A DNA stretch of 64,000 bases from Blautia_A ammoniilytica (GTDB taxonomy: Bacteria > Bacillota > Clostridia > Lachnospirales > Lachnospiraceae). Position 1 is the stretch's first letter; every line of letters begins with the position of its first letter. Shown in pieces: positions 36,986 to 45,181 of the stretch. Under the pieces are notes generated by a model. It saw only the letters and a list, made by a program, of their open reading frames with translations. It was not told the DNA's origin and searched no databases. The translations under genes were made by a program, and so were the position numbers. Location: the NCBI RefSeq assembly GCF_025566965.1, contig NZ_JAOQJL010000002.1, forward strand, positions 62,001-126,000. The letters run 5' to 3'.

Positions 36986-37044
36986 CTTTTGAGCCAGGAT
37001 TTAAAAATTTTTAATGAATTAATGCAATAAAGTGGCATTTCGCA

Positions 37045-37072
37045 TTGACAAACAGAATTTTGTTGCTATAAT
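37045..37072 (+). promoter_or_regulatory. ilvN promoter
   Basis: TTGACA (37045-37050), a 16-base spacer and TATAAT (37067-37072). Confidence 0.65.
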
Positions 37073-37116
37073 GATAAAAAAGTAAAAAGCCTATAGGTGG
37101 CGGGAGGGAGTCGATT

Positions 37117-37614
37117 TTGCAGAAAAGAATTTTATCTTTGCTGGTAGACAACACTTCCGGTGTGCTGAGCCGGATCGCCGGTCTGTTCAGCCGCCGCGGC
37201 TATAATATAGACAGCATTACTGCAGGAGTGACAGCAGATGAGAATTTTACACGCATTACAGTAGTATGCAGTGGTGATGATGCCATTCTGGGTCAGATTA
37301 CGAATCAGCTTTCCAAGCTTGTGGATGTAAGGGATATTAAAGTTCTGGATCCACAGCAGAGCGTTGTTCGTGAGACAGTGCTGGTAAAAGTTGCAGCGAA
37401 GCCGGAGCAGCGTGATGGGATCATTTCAGTGGCCAATATTTTCAGGGCAAGCATTGTTGATGTTAGCAGAGATTCTCTGGTCGTTGAAATGACAGGAAGC
37501 AAGAGTAAGCTGGAGGCCTTTATCGATCTTATGGGAGACTATGAGATACTGGAGCTGGCAAGAGCCGGTGTGACAGGACTTTCCAGAGGCAGCGGAGGAG
37601 TTTGCTACTTCTAA
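37117..37614 (+). CDS. ilvN: Acetolactate synthase small (regulatory) subunit
   Basis: A 165-residue regulatory subunit with an N-terminal ACT domain (LSLLVDNTSGVLSRIAGLFSRRGYNIDSI) and the C-terminal ALS_ss domain. It confers valine feedback on the catalytic IlvB subunit. It starts with TTG at 37117 behind GGCGGGAGGGAG. No ilvB lies in the window, so the catalytic subunit must be elsewhere. ilvC follows after 102 bases. Confidence 0.94.
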   Translation: MQKRILSLLVDNTSGVLSRIAGLFSRRGYNIDSITAGVTADENFTRITVVCSGDDAILGQITNQLSKLVDVRDIKVLDPQQSVVRETVLVKVAAKPEQRDGIISVANIFRASIVDVSRDSLVVEMTGSKSKLEAFIDLMGDYEILELARAGVTGLSRGSGGVCYF

Positions 37615-37716
37615 ACAGAGAAAGCCCACAGAAGCAGTTCGCTAGGAGATGTCTGTATCCCAGGGTATTGGGCATACTCTTAACAATATATAGACAAACA
37701 GTAGGAGGAAATAATA

Positions 37717-38736
37717 ATGGCAGCAAGAATTTTTTATCAGGAAGACTGTAACCTTTCTTTGCTTGAGGGTAAAAAAATTGCAATCATTGGTTACGGCAGC
37801 CAGGGTCATGCACATGCACTGAACTTAAAGGATTCAGGATGTGACGTGATCATCGGACTTTATGAAGGAAGCCGTTCCTGGAAGAAAGCAGAGGAGCAGG
37901 GCTTTAAAGTATACACAGCAGCAGAGGCTGCAAAGCAGGCTGATATCATTATGATTCTGATCAATGATGAGAAGCAGGCAGATATGTATAAGAGAGACAT
38001 TGAGCCGAACCTGGAAGAAGGCAATATGCTGATGTTTGCTCATGGCTTTAATATTCATTTTGGATGTATCGTGCCTCCGAAATTTGTAGATGTTACCATG
38101 ATCGCTCCTAAGGGACCTGGCCATACAGTAAGAAGTGAGTATCAGGCTGGTAAAGGTGTTCCGTGTCTGGTAGCTGTAGAGCAGGATTACACAGGTAAAG
38201 CTCTTGATATGGCACTTGCATATGCACTTGGTATCGGTGGAGCAAGAGCCGGAGTTCTTGAAACTACTTTCAGAACAGAGACAGAGACAGACCTGTTTGG
38301 TGAGCAGGCTGTACTTTGCGGCGGTGTATGTGCCCTGATGCAGGCTGGATTTGAGACTCTTTGTGAGGCTGGATATGATCCGAGAAATGCTTACTTTGAG
38401 TGTATCCATGAGATGAAACTGATCGTTGACCTGATCTATCAGTCCGGATTTGCAGGTATGAGATATTCTATCTCCAATACTGCAGAGTATGGCGATTATA
38501 TTACAGGACCAAAACTGATCACAGAAGATACAAAGAAAGCTATGAAGAAGATCCTTTCCGATATCCAGGATGGTACTTTTGCAAAAGAATTCCTGCTTGA
38601 TATGAGCCCGGCAGGCCGTCAGGTTCACTTCAAAGCTATGAGAAAGAAAGCTGCAGAGCATCCGTCAGAGAAGGTTGGCGAGGAGATCCGTAAACTCTAC
38701 AGCTGGAATGGCGAGGACAAGCTGATCAATAACTAA
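37717..38736 (+). CDS. ilvC: Ketol-acid reductoisomerase
   Basis: A 339-residue class I enzyme that isomerises and reduces acetolactate in valine, leucine and isoleucine synthesis. Seen: the Rossmann motif IGYGSQGHAHALNLKDSG, AHGFNIHFG, the APKGPGHTVRSEY stretch, and the knotted C-terminal domain with ETFRTETETDLFGEQAVLCGG (metal ligands). GTAGGAGG precedes the ATG. A terminator lies just downstream, inside the end of the opposing LysR gene. Confidence 0.97.
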   Translation: MAARIFYQEDCNLSLLEGKKIAIIGYGSQGHAHALNLKDSGCDVIIGLYEGSRSWKKAEEQGFKVYTAAEAAKQADIIMILINDEKQADMYKRDIEPNLEEGNMLMFAHGFNIHFGCIVPPKFVDVTMIAPKGPGHTVRSEYQAGKGVPCLVAVEQDYTGKALDMALAYALGIGGARAGVLETTFRTETETDLFGEQAVLCGGVCALMQAGFETLCEAGYDPRNAYFECIHEMKLIVDLIYQSGFAGMRYSISNTAEYGDYITGPKLITEDTKKAMKKILSDIQDGTFAKEFLLDMSPAGRQVHFKAMRKKAAEHPSEKVGEEIRKLYSWNGEDKLINN

Positions 38737-38777
38737 TCGTTATTTACAAAACAGGTTTTACCTGTCTTATATTTCAA

Positions 38778-39650
38778 TTACCGGAAGAACTGTCTAAGGA
38801 GAGGCAGTTCTTCTTCTTTTTTTCTGCATACAAATCCTATCTGCCGTACTGGAAAGGCAAAGCCCATAGGTACTTCCACAAGAGCACCGCTTGCCAGGTC
38901 ATCTTCTACAAATTCCCGGATTACACAGGCAATCCCAAGCCCGATCTTTGCAAATTGGATCAGAAGATCCATAGATGTTACCTCCAGAATATGGCTTAAT
39001 TCTATACGGTTTTCTTTTAAAAGGGAATTTACTGACTGGCGGGTGATATTATCTTCATCCAGCATCATAAACGTTGCCGTATGGATCAAAGGTTCAGAAG
39101 GGAAAAGCTGCTGCTGGTTTTTCAGATATTGTCTGGTTGCCACAAAGGTATCCTGGATACCAAGTAGTGGACGGAAATGATAACCGGTAAGCTTATGGGG
39201 TCTGCCGATCAGTCCAAGATCGATCTTGTTGTCATCCAGAAGTTTCAGAGTCTGATAAGTGGACTGGCAGGAAATATTAATACGTACCTGAGGGTTCACA
39301 GAGATGTAGTTTTGAAGATAGGACATAAGTACGTATTTACACAAGGTGGAGCTGGCTCCAAGCCGCAGCCTTGGGATCTCTCTGGAATGATTATGAAGGA
39401 TGGATTCTTCTCCTTCTCCAAGTAAAGAGAAAGCTTCTTTTACTTTTTCGTAAAGAAGTTGTCCGTCTGCAGTCAGTTCCACTCCTCTTGAATTACGTTT
39501 GAAAAGAACGGTATCCAGATTCTGTTCCAGCTTTTTGATGGCATGGCTGATGGCGGGCTGGCTGATGTACAATTCCCTGGCTGCCTGTGAAATATTTCCG
39601 GTACGGCCGGTAGCATAAAAAATGTGGTATAGTGAAAGATTTTCCTGCAT
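38778..39650 (-). CDS. LysR family transcriptional regulator
   Basis: A 290-residue LysR protein with its winged helix-turn-helix at the N-terminus (NISQAARELYISQPAISHAIKKLEQNL) and a co-inducer domain (GLIGRPHKL, GLGIACVIREFVED). The ATG at 39650 has GGAAGGAG before it; an in-frame ATG at 39665 is less well placed. It is divergent from leuC, with an inverted repeat between them, so it likely regulates leuCD in response to a leucine or isoleucine pathway intermediate (inference). Confidence 0.93.
   Translation of the reverse strand: MQENLSLYHIFYATGRTGNISQAARELYISQPAISHAIKKLEQNLDTVLFKRNSRGVELTADGQLLYEKVKEAFSLLGEGEESILHNHSREIPRLRLGASSTLCKYVLMSYLQNYISVNPQVRINISCQSTYQTLKLLDDNKIDLGLIGRPHKLTGYHFRPLLGIQDTFVATRQYLKNQQQLFPSEPLIHTATFMMLDEDNITRQSVNSLLKENRIELSHILEVTSMDLLIQFAKIGLGIACVIREFVEDDLASGALVEVPMGFAFPVRQIGFVCRKKEEELPLLRQFFR
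38784..38823 (+). terminator. ilvC terminator embedded in the LysR coding end
   Basis: GAAGAACTG (38784-38792) pairs perfectly with CAGTTCTTC (38805-38813), followed by TTCTTTTTTT. The whole element lies within the last codons of the opposing LysR gene. Confidence 0.7.
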
Positions 39651-39670
39651 AAAAGCTCCTTCCATAAATA

Positions 39671-39696
39671 ATATTTATAGCAAGTATGATAAATAT
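39671..39696. promoter_or_regulatory. LysR-type binding site candidate
   Basis: ATATTTAT (39671-39678) and ATAAATAT (39689-39696) form a perfect 8-bp inverted repeat with a 10-base spacer between the divergent LysR and leuC genes, the dyad style and position of LysR activation boxes. Confidence 0.5.
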
Positions 39697-39804
39697 GTAT
39701 TTTCATTATAGCAGAAGCTGTGATAGAATACCAATATAAATTCAAGTTGAGCAGCCGGGAGAAAGTGGACAGCTGCACAGAAATGTTACAGGAGGAATAT
39801 GAGA

Positions 39805-41073
39805 ATGGGAATGACAATGACACAGAAAATTTTGGCAGCTCATGCAGGACTGGATCATGTGGAAGCAGGACAGCTGATTGAAGCAGATCTGGATCTGGTG
39901 CTGGGAAATGATATTACTTCACCAGTGGCTATTCATGAGATGGACAAAATGACTGTTGATACAGTTTTTAATAAAGATAAGATTGCACTGGTAATGGATC
40001 ATTTTATCCCAAACAAAGATATTAAATCTGCAGAACACTGCAAATGTGTCAGAGAGTTTGCCTGTCGTCATGATATCACCAATTATTTTGATGTGGGACA
40101 GATGGGAATTGAGCATGCGCTGCTTCCAGAGAAAGGTCTTACGGTTGCAGGTGACGTAGTGATCGGTGCGGATTCACATACTTGCACCTACGGCGCACTG
40201 GGTGCATTTTCTACTGGTGTGGGAAGTACGGATATGGCAGCTGGTATGGCTACCGGAAAAGCATGGTTTAAAGTTCCGGCAGCTATTAAATTTAATATTG
40301 TGGGCAAACCAAAGAAATGGGTCAGCGGAAAAGATGTGATCTTACATATCATCGGCATGATCGGTGTGGACGGAGCACTTTACAAGTCTATGGAGTTTAC
40401 CGGTGAGGGGATTAAGAACCTTTCCATGGATGATCGTTTTACAATTGCAAATATGGCGATCGAGGCAGGAGGAAAGAACGGTATCTTCCCTGTAGATGAG
40501 CTGACCAAGCAATACATGAAGGAGCATTCCGTAAGAACGTATAAGATTTATGAGGCAGATGAGGATGCAGTTTATGAAGCTGAGTATACCATCGATCTTG
40601 GTGAACTGGAGCCTACCATTGCATTCCCACATCTTCCGGAGAATACGAAGACTATTTCACAGATCACAGAGCCTGTTGTGATCGATCAGTCTGTGATCGG
40701 TTCCTGTACAAACGGCCGTATTGATGATCTGCGTGTGGCAGCTCAGATCCTGAAAGGACGTAAAGTAAAAAAGGGCGTGCGCTGCATCGTGATCCCGGCA
40801 ACTCAGGCCATTTATCTTCAGGCTATGGATGAAGGCCTTTTGAAGATCTTTATTGAAGCAGGTGCAGTTGTAAGTACACCTACCTGCGGACCTTGCCTTG
40901 GCGGTTACATGGGTATCCTGGCAGCAGGAGAGAGATGTATTTCCACTACCAACCGTAACTTTGTAGGCCGTATGGGTCATGTGGATTCAGAGGTATATCT
41001 GGCAAGCCCGGCTGTAGCAGCAGCCAGTGCTGTTACAGGTAAGATTTCTGCACCGGAAGAACTGGGATTATAA
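39805..41073 (+). CDS. leuC: 3-isopropylmalate dehydratase large subunit
   Basis: A 422-residue aconitase-family subunit (HacA/LeuC2 type) that isomerises isopropylmalate with LeuD. Seen: MGMTMTQKILAAHAG, VIGADSHTCTYGALG, SVIGSCTNGRIDDLR and TPTCGPCLGGYMG, which carry the 4Fe-4S cysteines. Two starts are possible: 39799 is only 3 bases from GGAGG, while 39805 has a normal 9-base spacing and the usual family start, so I prefer 39805. leuD follows after 13 bases. leuB is not in the window. Confidence 0.95.
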   Translation: MGMTMTQKILAAHAGLDHVEAGQLIEADLDLVLGNDITSPVAIHEMDKMTVDTVFNKDKIALVMDHFIPNKDIKSAEHCKCVREFACRHDITNYFDVGQMGIEHALLPEKGLTVAGDVVIGADSHTCTYGALGAFSTGVGSTDMAAGMATGKAWFKVPAAIKFNIVGKPKKWVSGKDVILHIIGMIGVDGALYKSMEFTGEGIKNLSMDDRFTIANMAIEAGGKNGIFPVDELTKQYMKEHSVRTYKIYEADEDAVYEAEYTIDLGELEPTIAFPHLPENTKTISQITEPVVIDQSVIGSCTNGRIDDLRVAAQILKGRKVKKGVRCIVIPATQAIYLQAMDEGLLKIFIEAGAVVSTPTCGPCLGGYMGILAAGERCISTTNRNFVGRMGHVDSEVYLASPAVAAASAVTGKISAPEELGL

Positions 41074-41086
41074 GGAGGAATAAAAG

Positions 41087-41578
41087 ATGCAGGCAAAAGG
41101 AACCGTTTTTAAATATGGAGATAATGTAGATACAGATGTAATCATTCCTGCACGTTATCTGAATTCTTCAGATCCGGCAGAATTGGCTACCCACTGCATG
41201 GAAGATATTGATAACACATTTGTGAAAAGGGTGAAAAAGGGAGATATTATCGTAGCAGATAAGAACTTTGGCTGCGGTTCTTCCCGTGAGCATGCACCTA
41301 TCGCTATTAAGGCAGCAGGAGTAAGCTGTGTGATCGCTGAGACCTTTGCACGTATTTTTTACAGAAATGCCATCAATATCGGACTTCCGATCATTGAATG
41401 TCCGGAAGCAAGCAAGGGGATTGAGGATGGAGATCAGGTAGAGGTTGATTTTGATTCCGGTATGATCTACAACCGTACAAAGGGTACAGAGTTTAAAGGG
41501 CAGGCTTTCCCGGAGTTCATGCAGAAGATCATTAAAGCAGAAGGCCTTGTAAACTATATTAACAGCAAGAAGGCATAA
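41087..41578 (+). CDS. leuD: 3-isopropylmalate dehydratase small subunit
   Basis: A 163-residue swivel domain partner of LeuC. Seen: KYGDNVDTDVIIPARYL and NFGCGSSREHAPIAIKAAG (substrate-binding loop). The short length matches the LeuD2/HacB type that pairs with LeuC2. AAGGAGGA lies upstream. A structured element follows the stop codon. Confidence 0.95.
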   Translation: MQAKGTVFKYGDNVDTDVIIPARYLNSSDPAELATHCMEDIDNTFVKRVKKGDIIVADKNFGCGSSREHAPIAIKAAGVSCVIAETFARIFYRNAINIGLPIIECPEASKGIEDGDQVEVDFDSGMIYNRTKGTEFKGQAFPEFMQKIIKAEGLVNYINSKKA

Positions 41579-41608
41579 GATTCAGCTAACTTTTCATTAT
41601 ACTTATAC

Positions 41609-41735
41609 ATCCTGAGAGTATGTAAGCAGAATAGATCTGGCAAAGTACAGGATCTGCATTTGCAATAAACTGCAATTGCAATAATCCTGCTTCAGTCATT
41701 CTGCATCCGTTCTCTCAGGATTTTCTTTGTTTTTG
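41609..41735 (+). terminator. Branched hairpin with T-rich tail after leuD (terminator or structured RNA)
   Basis: An outer stem pairs 41609-41618 with 41712-41721 (10 bp). A second stem, 41626-41632 with 41698-41704, encloses two hairpins: 41633-41639 with 41648-41655, and 41660-41666 with 41675-41681. A T-rich tail (TTTTCTTTGTTTTTG) follows. It may be the leuCD terminator, but the three-way-junction shape is far more elaborate than needed. Confidence 0.5.
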
Positions 41736-41832
41736 ATAAATGTAAAGAATATTATGAACTTTGTCAAATAAGAAAATACAGAGAGAAAATACAGAGAGGT
41801 TCATAAGAAAATACATAAAAGTAAAAAAATAG

Positions 41833-41861
41833 TTGCTTTTTCAGGTGAATGCTGATATAAT
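41833..41861 (+). promoter_or_regulatory. tRNA-Pro promoter
   Basis: TTGCTT (41833-41838), a 17-base spacer and TATAAT (41856-41861), starting just before the tRNA. Confidence 0.6.
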
Positions 41862-41872
41862 ATTTTCTGTTG

Positions 41873-41946
41873 CGGGGTATGGCGTAGCTTGGTAGCGCGC
41901 ACGGCTGGGGGCCGTGAGGTCGCAGGTTCAAATCCTGTTGCCCCGA
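41873..41946 (+). tRNA. tRNA-Pro (GGG)
   Basis: A full cloverleaf. The acceptor arm 41873-41879 pairs with 41939-41945, and the discriminator is A at 41946. The anticodon stem CACGG/CCGTG encloses the loop CTGGGGG, giving anticodon GGG. The T arm contains GGTTCAAATCC. CCA is not encoded. Confidence 0.93.
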
Positions 41947-41969
41947 TTAAAATTAAATTCAGTAAAATC

Positions 41970-42003
41970 AAGAGTTTGGAGCGTCTGCACTGAACTCTTT
42001 TTG
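41970..42003 (+). terminator. Terminator after tRNA-Pro
   Basis: AAGAGTT (41970-41976) pairs with AACTCTT (41993-41999), running into TTTTT. Confidence 0.65.
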
Positions 42004-42101
42004 TTTGCTTTTTGATTGCCTTTGATTACCTCATTGCTCCAATCTATTGTATTTACGATTTTTCAGTGTTTTCAATGATTTCCGTTTTGCAATTCAAGTT
42101 T

Positions 42102-42159
42102 GTTTACAGTCTGAAAGCCACCCGTTCGTGGGTGGCTTTGCGTAACTGTAAACGTTTTT
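42102..42159. terminator. Long two-part hairpin before the TlpA-like gene
   Basis: The inner stem 42114-42123 with 42130-42139 (10 bp) is flanked by an outer stem, 42102-42110 with 42145-42153 (9 bp). A TTTTT run at 42155-42159 makes it a plus-strand terminator. It also lies just past the stop codon of the minus-strand gene. The remaining bases 42004-42101 are AT-rich and hold nothing I can name. Confidence 0.6.
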
Positions 42160-42166
42160 ATGAAAT

Positions 42167-43210
42167 TTATTTCTCTGTGCTATCAGCATCAATTACAGAT
42201 TGAATCTGTTTCATCAGAGTATCGTAATTGTCCTGGTTGTCAATTCCGCCCAGCATAGGATCTCCTACAATATTCCCATTTCGATCTACTAAAATTGTTG
42301 TGGGAAATGCCATAATACTTGAGGCATATTTTCCTGCATCAGAATCAGAGTCAATGGAAAGATTGCGGTATTTTGCTCCCTGACTTTCAAGAATCGAAGC
42401 TGCTTCTTTGATCGCATCTTCATTCCCATCAAAAGTCTCTGTGTTGATGCCTACTACTTCTCCGCCCATGGATTTGATGGCATCATTTAATTCGTTAAGC
42501 TTGGATAATTCAGCTACGCAAGGTTTGCACCCGGTAAACCAGAAATTAACAACTGTTACTGCATTCTTGGAAAACAGACTTTCATCAACTGAATTTCCAT
42601 CGAAATCTTTTCCGGAAAAGTTATTAAAAGGAGAGGAATCATCTGACGCAGTTTTTGTTTCTGAAGTGTCTGTTTCTGCATTTTTCTTTTCAAGTTCTGC
42701 AATCTGTTCTTCAATTTTTCGTATGGTTTCAATATCATCTGTAAGGGTTTGATACTGCTCATCTGTAAAAGAATCCTTGTTTGATTCAACTGTATCAGAA
42801 AGAAAATCTGCGTAATTTCCACTTGAATCGGCAGAGCTTTTACTCATCAGACCAAAAGCTTTGTCCCATGCATCTTTGTGGTCTGCAAAAAGCTGGTTTT
42901 CCTGCTGATACAAATTGTCAAGCTCTGAATCTGAAGTATTGTCAGATGGATCAGTGTCAGTTTCTTCATAAGTAATTTGGGCGGTATCTGATCCTGTATT
43001 TTCTGTTTCAGTATTTTCTGTGTCTGCTTTTACAGTTTCTGTTTTATCTGCTTCCGTGGTTTCTGTATTAGTGGTTTCAGTTTTGGAAGATTCAGTTTTA
43101 GCGGATTCGGTTTTTGCAGTTTCCTTTTCCGTAGTTCCTCCGTTACATGCGGTAAATGATAATGCGGTGCCAAGTGCTAAGAGTGTGATAAGTACTTTTT
43201 TTGCTTTCAT
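42167..43210 (-). CDS. TlpA/ResA-like thioredoxin-fold lipoprotein
   Basis: A 347-residue exported redox protein. A lipoprotein signal ends at Cys22 (LSFTAC). Residues ~23-95 are a low-complexity Thr/Glu/Lys/Ser linker with TESAKTES-like repeats. A helical segment follows, then a thioredoxin domain with the CXXC pair Cys228-Cys231 (FTGCKPCV) and a cis-Pro loop (AFPTT). Such proteins reduce or handle disulfides outside the membrane. It is the last gene of a minus-strand cluster with a NapH-like Fe-S membrane protein and a small CXXC protein, which may supply its electrons (inference). Confidence 0.9.
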   Translation of the reverse strand: MKAKKVLITLLALGTALSFTACNGGTTEKETAKTESAKTESSKTETTNTETTEADKTETVKADTENTETENTGSDTAQITYEETDTDPSDNTSDSELDNLYQQENQLFADHKDAWDKAFGLMSKSSADSSGNYADFLSDTVESNKDSFTDEQYQTLTDDIETIRKIEEQIAELEKKNAETDTSETKTASDDSSPFNNFSGKDFDGNSVDESLFSKNAVTVVNFWFTGCKPCVAELSKLNELNDAIKSMGGEVVGINTETFDGNEDAIKEAASILESQGAKYRNLSIDSDSDAGKYASSIMAFPTTILVDRNGNIVGDPMLGGIDNQDNYDTLMKQIQSVIDADSTEK

Positions 43211-43242
43211 GATAATAAACTCCTTTAAATAATTATAATAAG

Positions 43243-43284
43243 ATTAATTGGATAACTGTATTAATATATTAATTAGGTAACTGT
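43243..43284. repeat. Imperfect direct repeat upstream of the TlpA-like gene
   Basis: ATTAATTGGATAACTGT (43243-43259) and ATTAATTAGGTAACTGT (43268-43284) match at 15 of 17 positions with a 25-base period, in the short gap before the TlpA-like gene. It could be a response-regulator site or chance in AT-rich DNA. Confidence 0.3.
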
Positions 43285-43287
43285 TTC

Positions 43288-44196
43288 TTATTGCTGGCTA
43301 TTGCAGTTGTCCTTTTTGGTACATGTTTTCCCCATAAACTGGTAATGGATCGCATCTGTGGGACAGGCCTTTATGCAGGCTCCGCACCGGATACATTCCA
43401 TATGGTTTGGTGTTTTGCGTACATCCACGTCCATTTTACATGCTTTTGCACATTTGTTACATCCCACGCATTTGCTGCTTTCCACCTGAATGCCAAGAAG
43501 GGATACCTTATTAAACAGTGAATAAACTGCACCAAGAGGACATATCCATTTGCAGAAAGGCCTGTAAAACAGGATGCTTAAAATAACTACGGTAATCAAA
43601 ATAAGACACTTGAACGTAAATAAATTTCCCAATGCAGAACGTATAGCTGCATTTCCAAATGACAATGGTATTGCACCTTCCAGCACACCTTGCGGACAAA
43701 TATATTTGCAGAAGAATGGATCTCCCATTCCTATCGAGTTCGTTACAAGCATTGGCAGAAGTATGACGAAAACAATAAGAATGATATATTTCAGGTATCT
43801 TAAAGGCTTCAGCCTGGCTGTGGATAATTTCTTTCCGGGGATTTTATGAAGTAAATCCTGAAACCATCCAAACGGACACAAAAATCCACAGATAAATCGC
43901 CCCAGCAGCACACCAAGCAAAATAAAAAAACCGGTTATGTAATATGAGAATTTAAACTTGGATGAGCCAACCACTGCCTGAAATGCACCAATCGGGCATG
44001 CACCTGTGGCAGCAGGACAGGAATAGCAGTTTAATCCTGGAACACATACAGTTTTCGCCTTGCCTTGATATATTTGGCCTTTGAACACATTGGGAATGTG
44101 AATGTTGGTAAGAAGTGTGGCAGCTGCCTGTATCCACCCACGGATTTGTGCAATTTTTTTTGATCGTAAATTCGTTTTTTTATCCAATTCCAACAC
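43288..44196 (-). CDS. NapH/CcoG-like 4Fe-4S membrane electron-transfer protein
   Basis: A 302-residue membrane protein with about five helices. CxxxCP motifs lie at membrane edges (ICGFLCPFGW, CKYICPQG, CKWICPLGA), and two ferredoxin-type 4Fe-4S motifs near the C-terminus (CVGCNKCAKACKM, CIRCGACIKACPTD). Related proteins carry electrons across or along the membrane. The GTG start at 44196 overlaps the end of the small CXXC gene. With the TlpA-like partner it probably forms an electron route to exported thiols (inference). Confidence 0.9.
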   Translation of the reverse strand: MLELDKKTNLRSKKIAQIRGWIQAAATLLTNIHIPNVFKGQIYQGKAKTVCVPGLNCYSCPAATGACPIGAFQAVVGSSKFKFSYYITGFFILLGVLLGRFICGFLCPFGWFQDLLHKIPGKKLSTARLKPLRYLKYIILIVFVILLPMLVTNSIGMGDPFFCKYICPQGVLEGAIPLSFGNAAIRSALGNLFTFKCLILITVVILSILFYRPFCKWICPLGAVYSLFNKVSLLGIQVESSKCVGCNKCAKACKMDVDVRKTPNHMECIRCGACIKACPTDAIHYQFMGKTCTKKDNCNSQQ

Positions 44197-44320
44197 ACTC
44201 CAAACATAATTTTATTGCTTTTCCCAGTACGGTGGCGGCTTCGCCTCTGATCGCACCATAGCTAATCATAGCTATGCCTGTAATAAGTAAAACAAGTTGA
44301 GACATTTTTTTACACTTCAA
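44180..44320 (-). CDS. Small CXXC membrane protein (CD1871A-like)
   Basis: A 46-residue protein with one membrane helix (QLVLLITGIAMISYGAIRGEA) and a C-terminal LCLECVGIG carrying a CXXC pair. Small proteins of this kind are annotated as the CD1871A family and are found beside TlpA and 4Fe-4S genes in clostridia. The TTG at 44320 is chosen because AAAGGAG lies 10 bases upstream; the ATG at 44305 would be 25 bases away. It overlaps the start of the NapH-like gene by 17 bases. Confidence 0.75.
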   Translation of the reverse strand: MKCKKMSQLVLLITGIAMISYGAIRGEAATVLGKAIKLCLECVGIG

Positions 44321-44367
44321 AATCTTATTACTCCTTTCGTTTTGGCAGACATGATACTTTTTTAATT

Positions 44368-44385
44368 TATGGCATATATGCCATA
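44368..44385. promoter_or_regulatory. 18-bp perfect palindrome in the divergent redox/two-component promoter region
   Basis: TATGGCATATATGCCATA is fully self-complementary. It lies between the small CXXC gene and the response regulator, near the expected -35 zone of the minus-strand operon (weak -10 TATCAT further in). A dimeric regulator probably binds here. Confidence 0.5.
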
Positions 44386-44432
44386 CTTTTCTTTTCTTGC
44401 ATAATCGTTGCTATTTTCATTTCCTGCATATA

Positions 44433-44461
44433 TTGACCAGCTGATGTTTGTATTATACAAT
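44433..44461 (+). promoter_or_regulatory. Promoter of the two-component system
   Basis: TTGACC (44433-44438), a 17-base spacer and TACAAT (44456-44461), 39 bases before the TTG start. Confidence 0.6.
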
Positions 44462-44500
44462 AACTGTTGTAAAATTTCTGTTAAGAAGCAGGTGGAAAAT

Positions 44501-45181
44501 TTGAGATTATTAATTGTTGAAGACGAGAAAAAATTATGCGACACTGTTGCAAAAAGTTTATATGATGCAGGATATGAGGTGGATACCTGTTACGATGGGG
44601 AAGAGGCGCTTGATTATATTCTGGCAGAGAATTATGATCTGATCGTTTTGGATCTGAATCTTCCCGGTATGGATGGCATGGATATTTTAAAAGAACTCAG
44701 AAAGAAAAATGAGGATACAAAGGTTCTTATATTGTCTGCAAGGAGCCAGATCGCAGATAAGGTGGAAGGGCTGGATGCAGGGGCCAATGATTATATGGAA
44801 AAGCCTTTTCATCTGCAGGAGCTTGAAGCACGTATCAGAAGTCTTACACGGCGCAGATTTGTACAAAGAGATGTTTGCCTGAAAGCAGGAGATATACGGT
44901 TTGATACCAGAAAGCGTGAGGCTTATGTAAAAGAAGAAAAAGTACATTTAACCAGAAAAGAAAATGGGATTTTGGAATATCTGCTTCTTAATCAGGGTCG
45001 GCCGATCAGTCAGGAAGAACTTATGGAACATGTATGGGATGCGTCTGTGGACAGCTTTAGCGGGTCTATCCGGGTGCACATGTCTTCTCTTAGAAAAAAG
45101 CTTAAGGCAGTGCTTGGTTATGATCCGATCCTGAACAAGATTGGTGAAGGCTATAAGATACGAGAGGAATCAGAGCGATGA
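44501..45181 (+). CDS. OmpR family response regulator
   Basis: A 226-residue regulator. The receiver has acidic residues VEDEK and the phospho-Asp in LIVLDLNLPGMDG, with Lys in DYMEKPFH. A C-terminal winged helix follows (LTRKENGILEYLLLNQGRPISQEELMEHVW). The TTG at 44501 is the family start and has AGGTGG upstream; the frame extends to 44408 without a good site. The histidine kinase gene overlaps by ATGA. It is divergent from the redox operon, its likely target. Confidence 0.94.
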   Translation: MRLLIVEDEKKLCDTVAKSLYDAGYEVDTCYDGEEALDYILAENYDLIVLDLNLPGMDGMDILKELRKKNEDTKVLILSARSQIADKVEGLDAGANDYMEKPFHLQELEARIRSLTRRRFVQRDVCLKAGDIRFDTRKREAYVKEEKVHLTRKENGILEYLLLNQGRPISQEELMEHVWDASVDSFSGSIRVHMSSLRKKLKAVLGYDPILNKIGEGYKIREESER

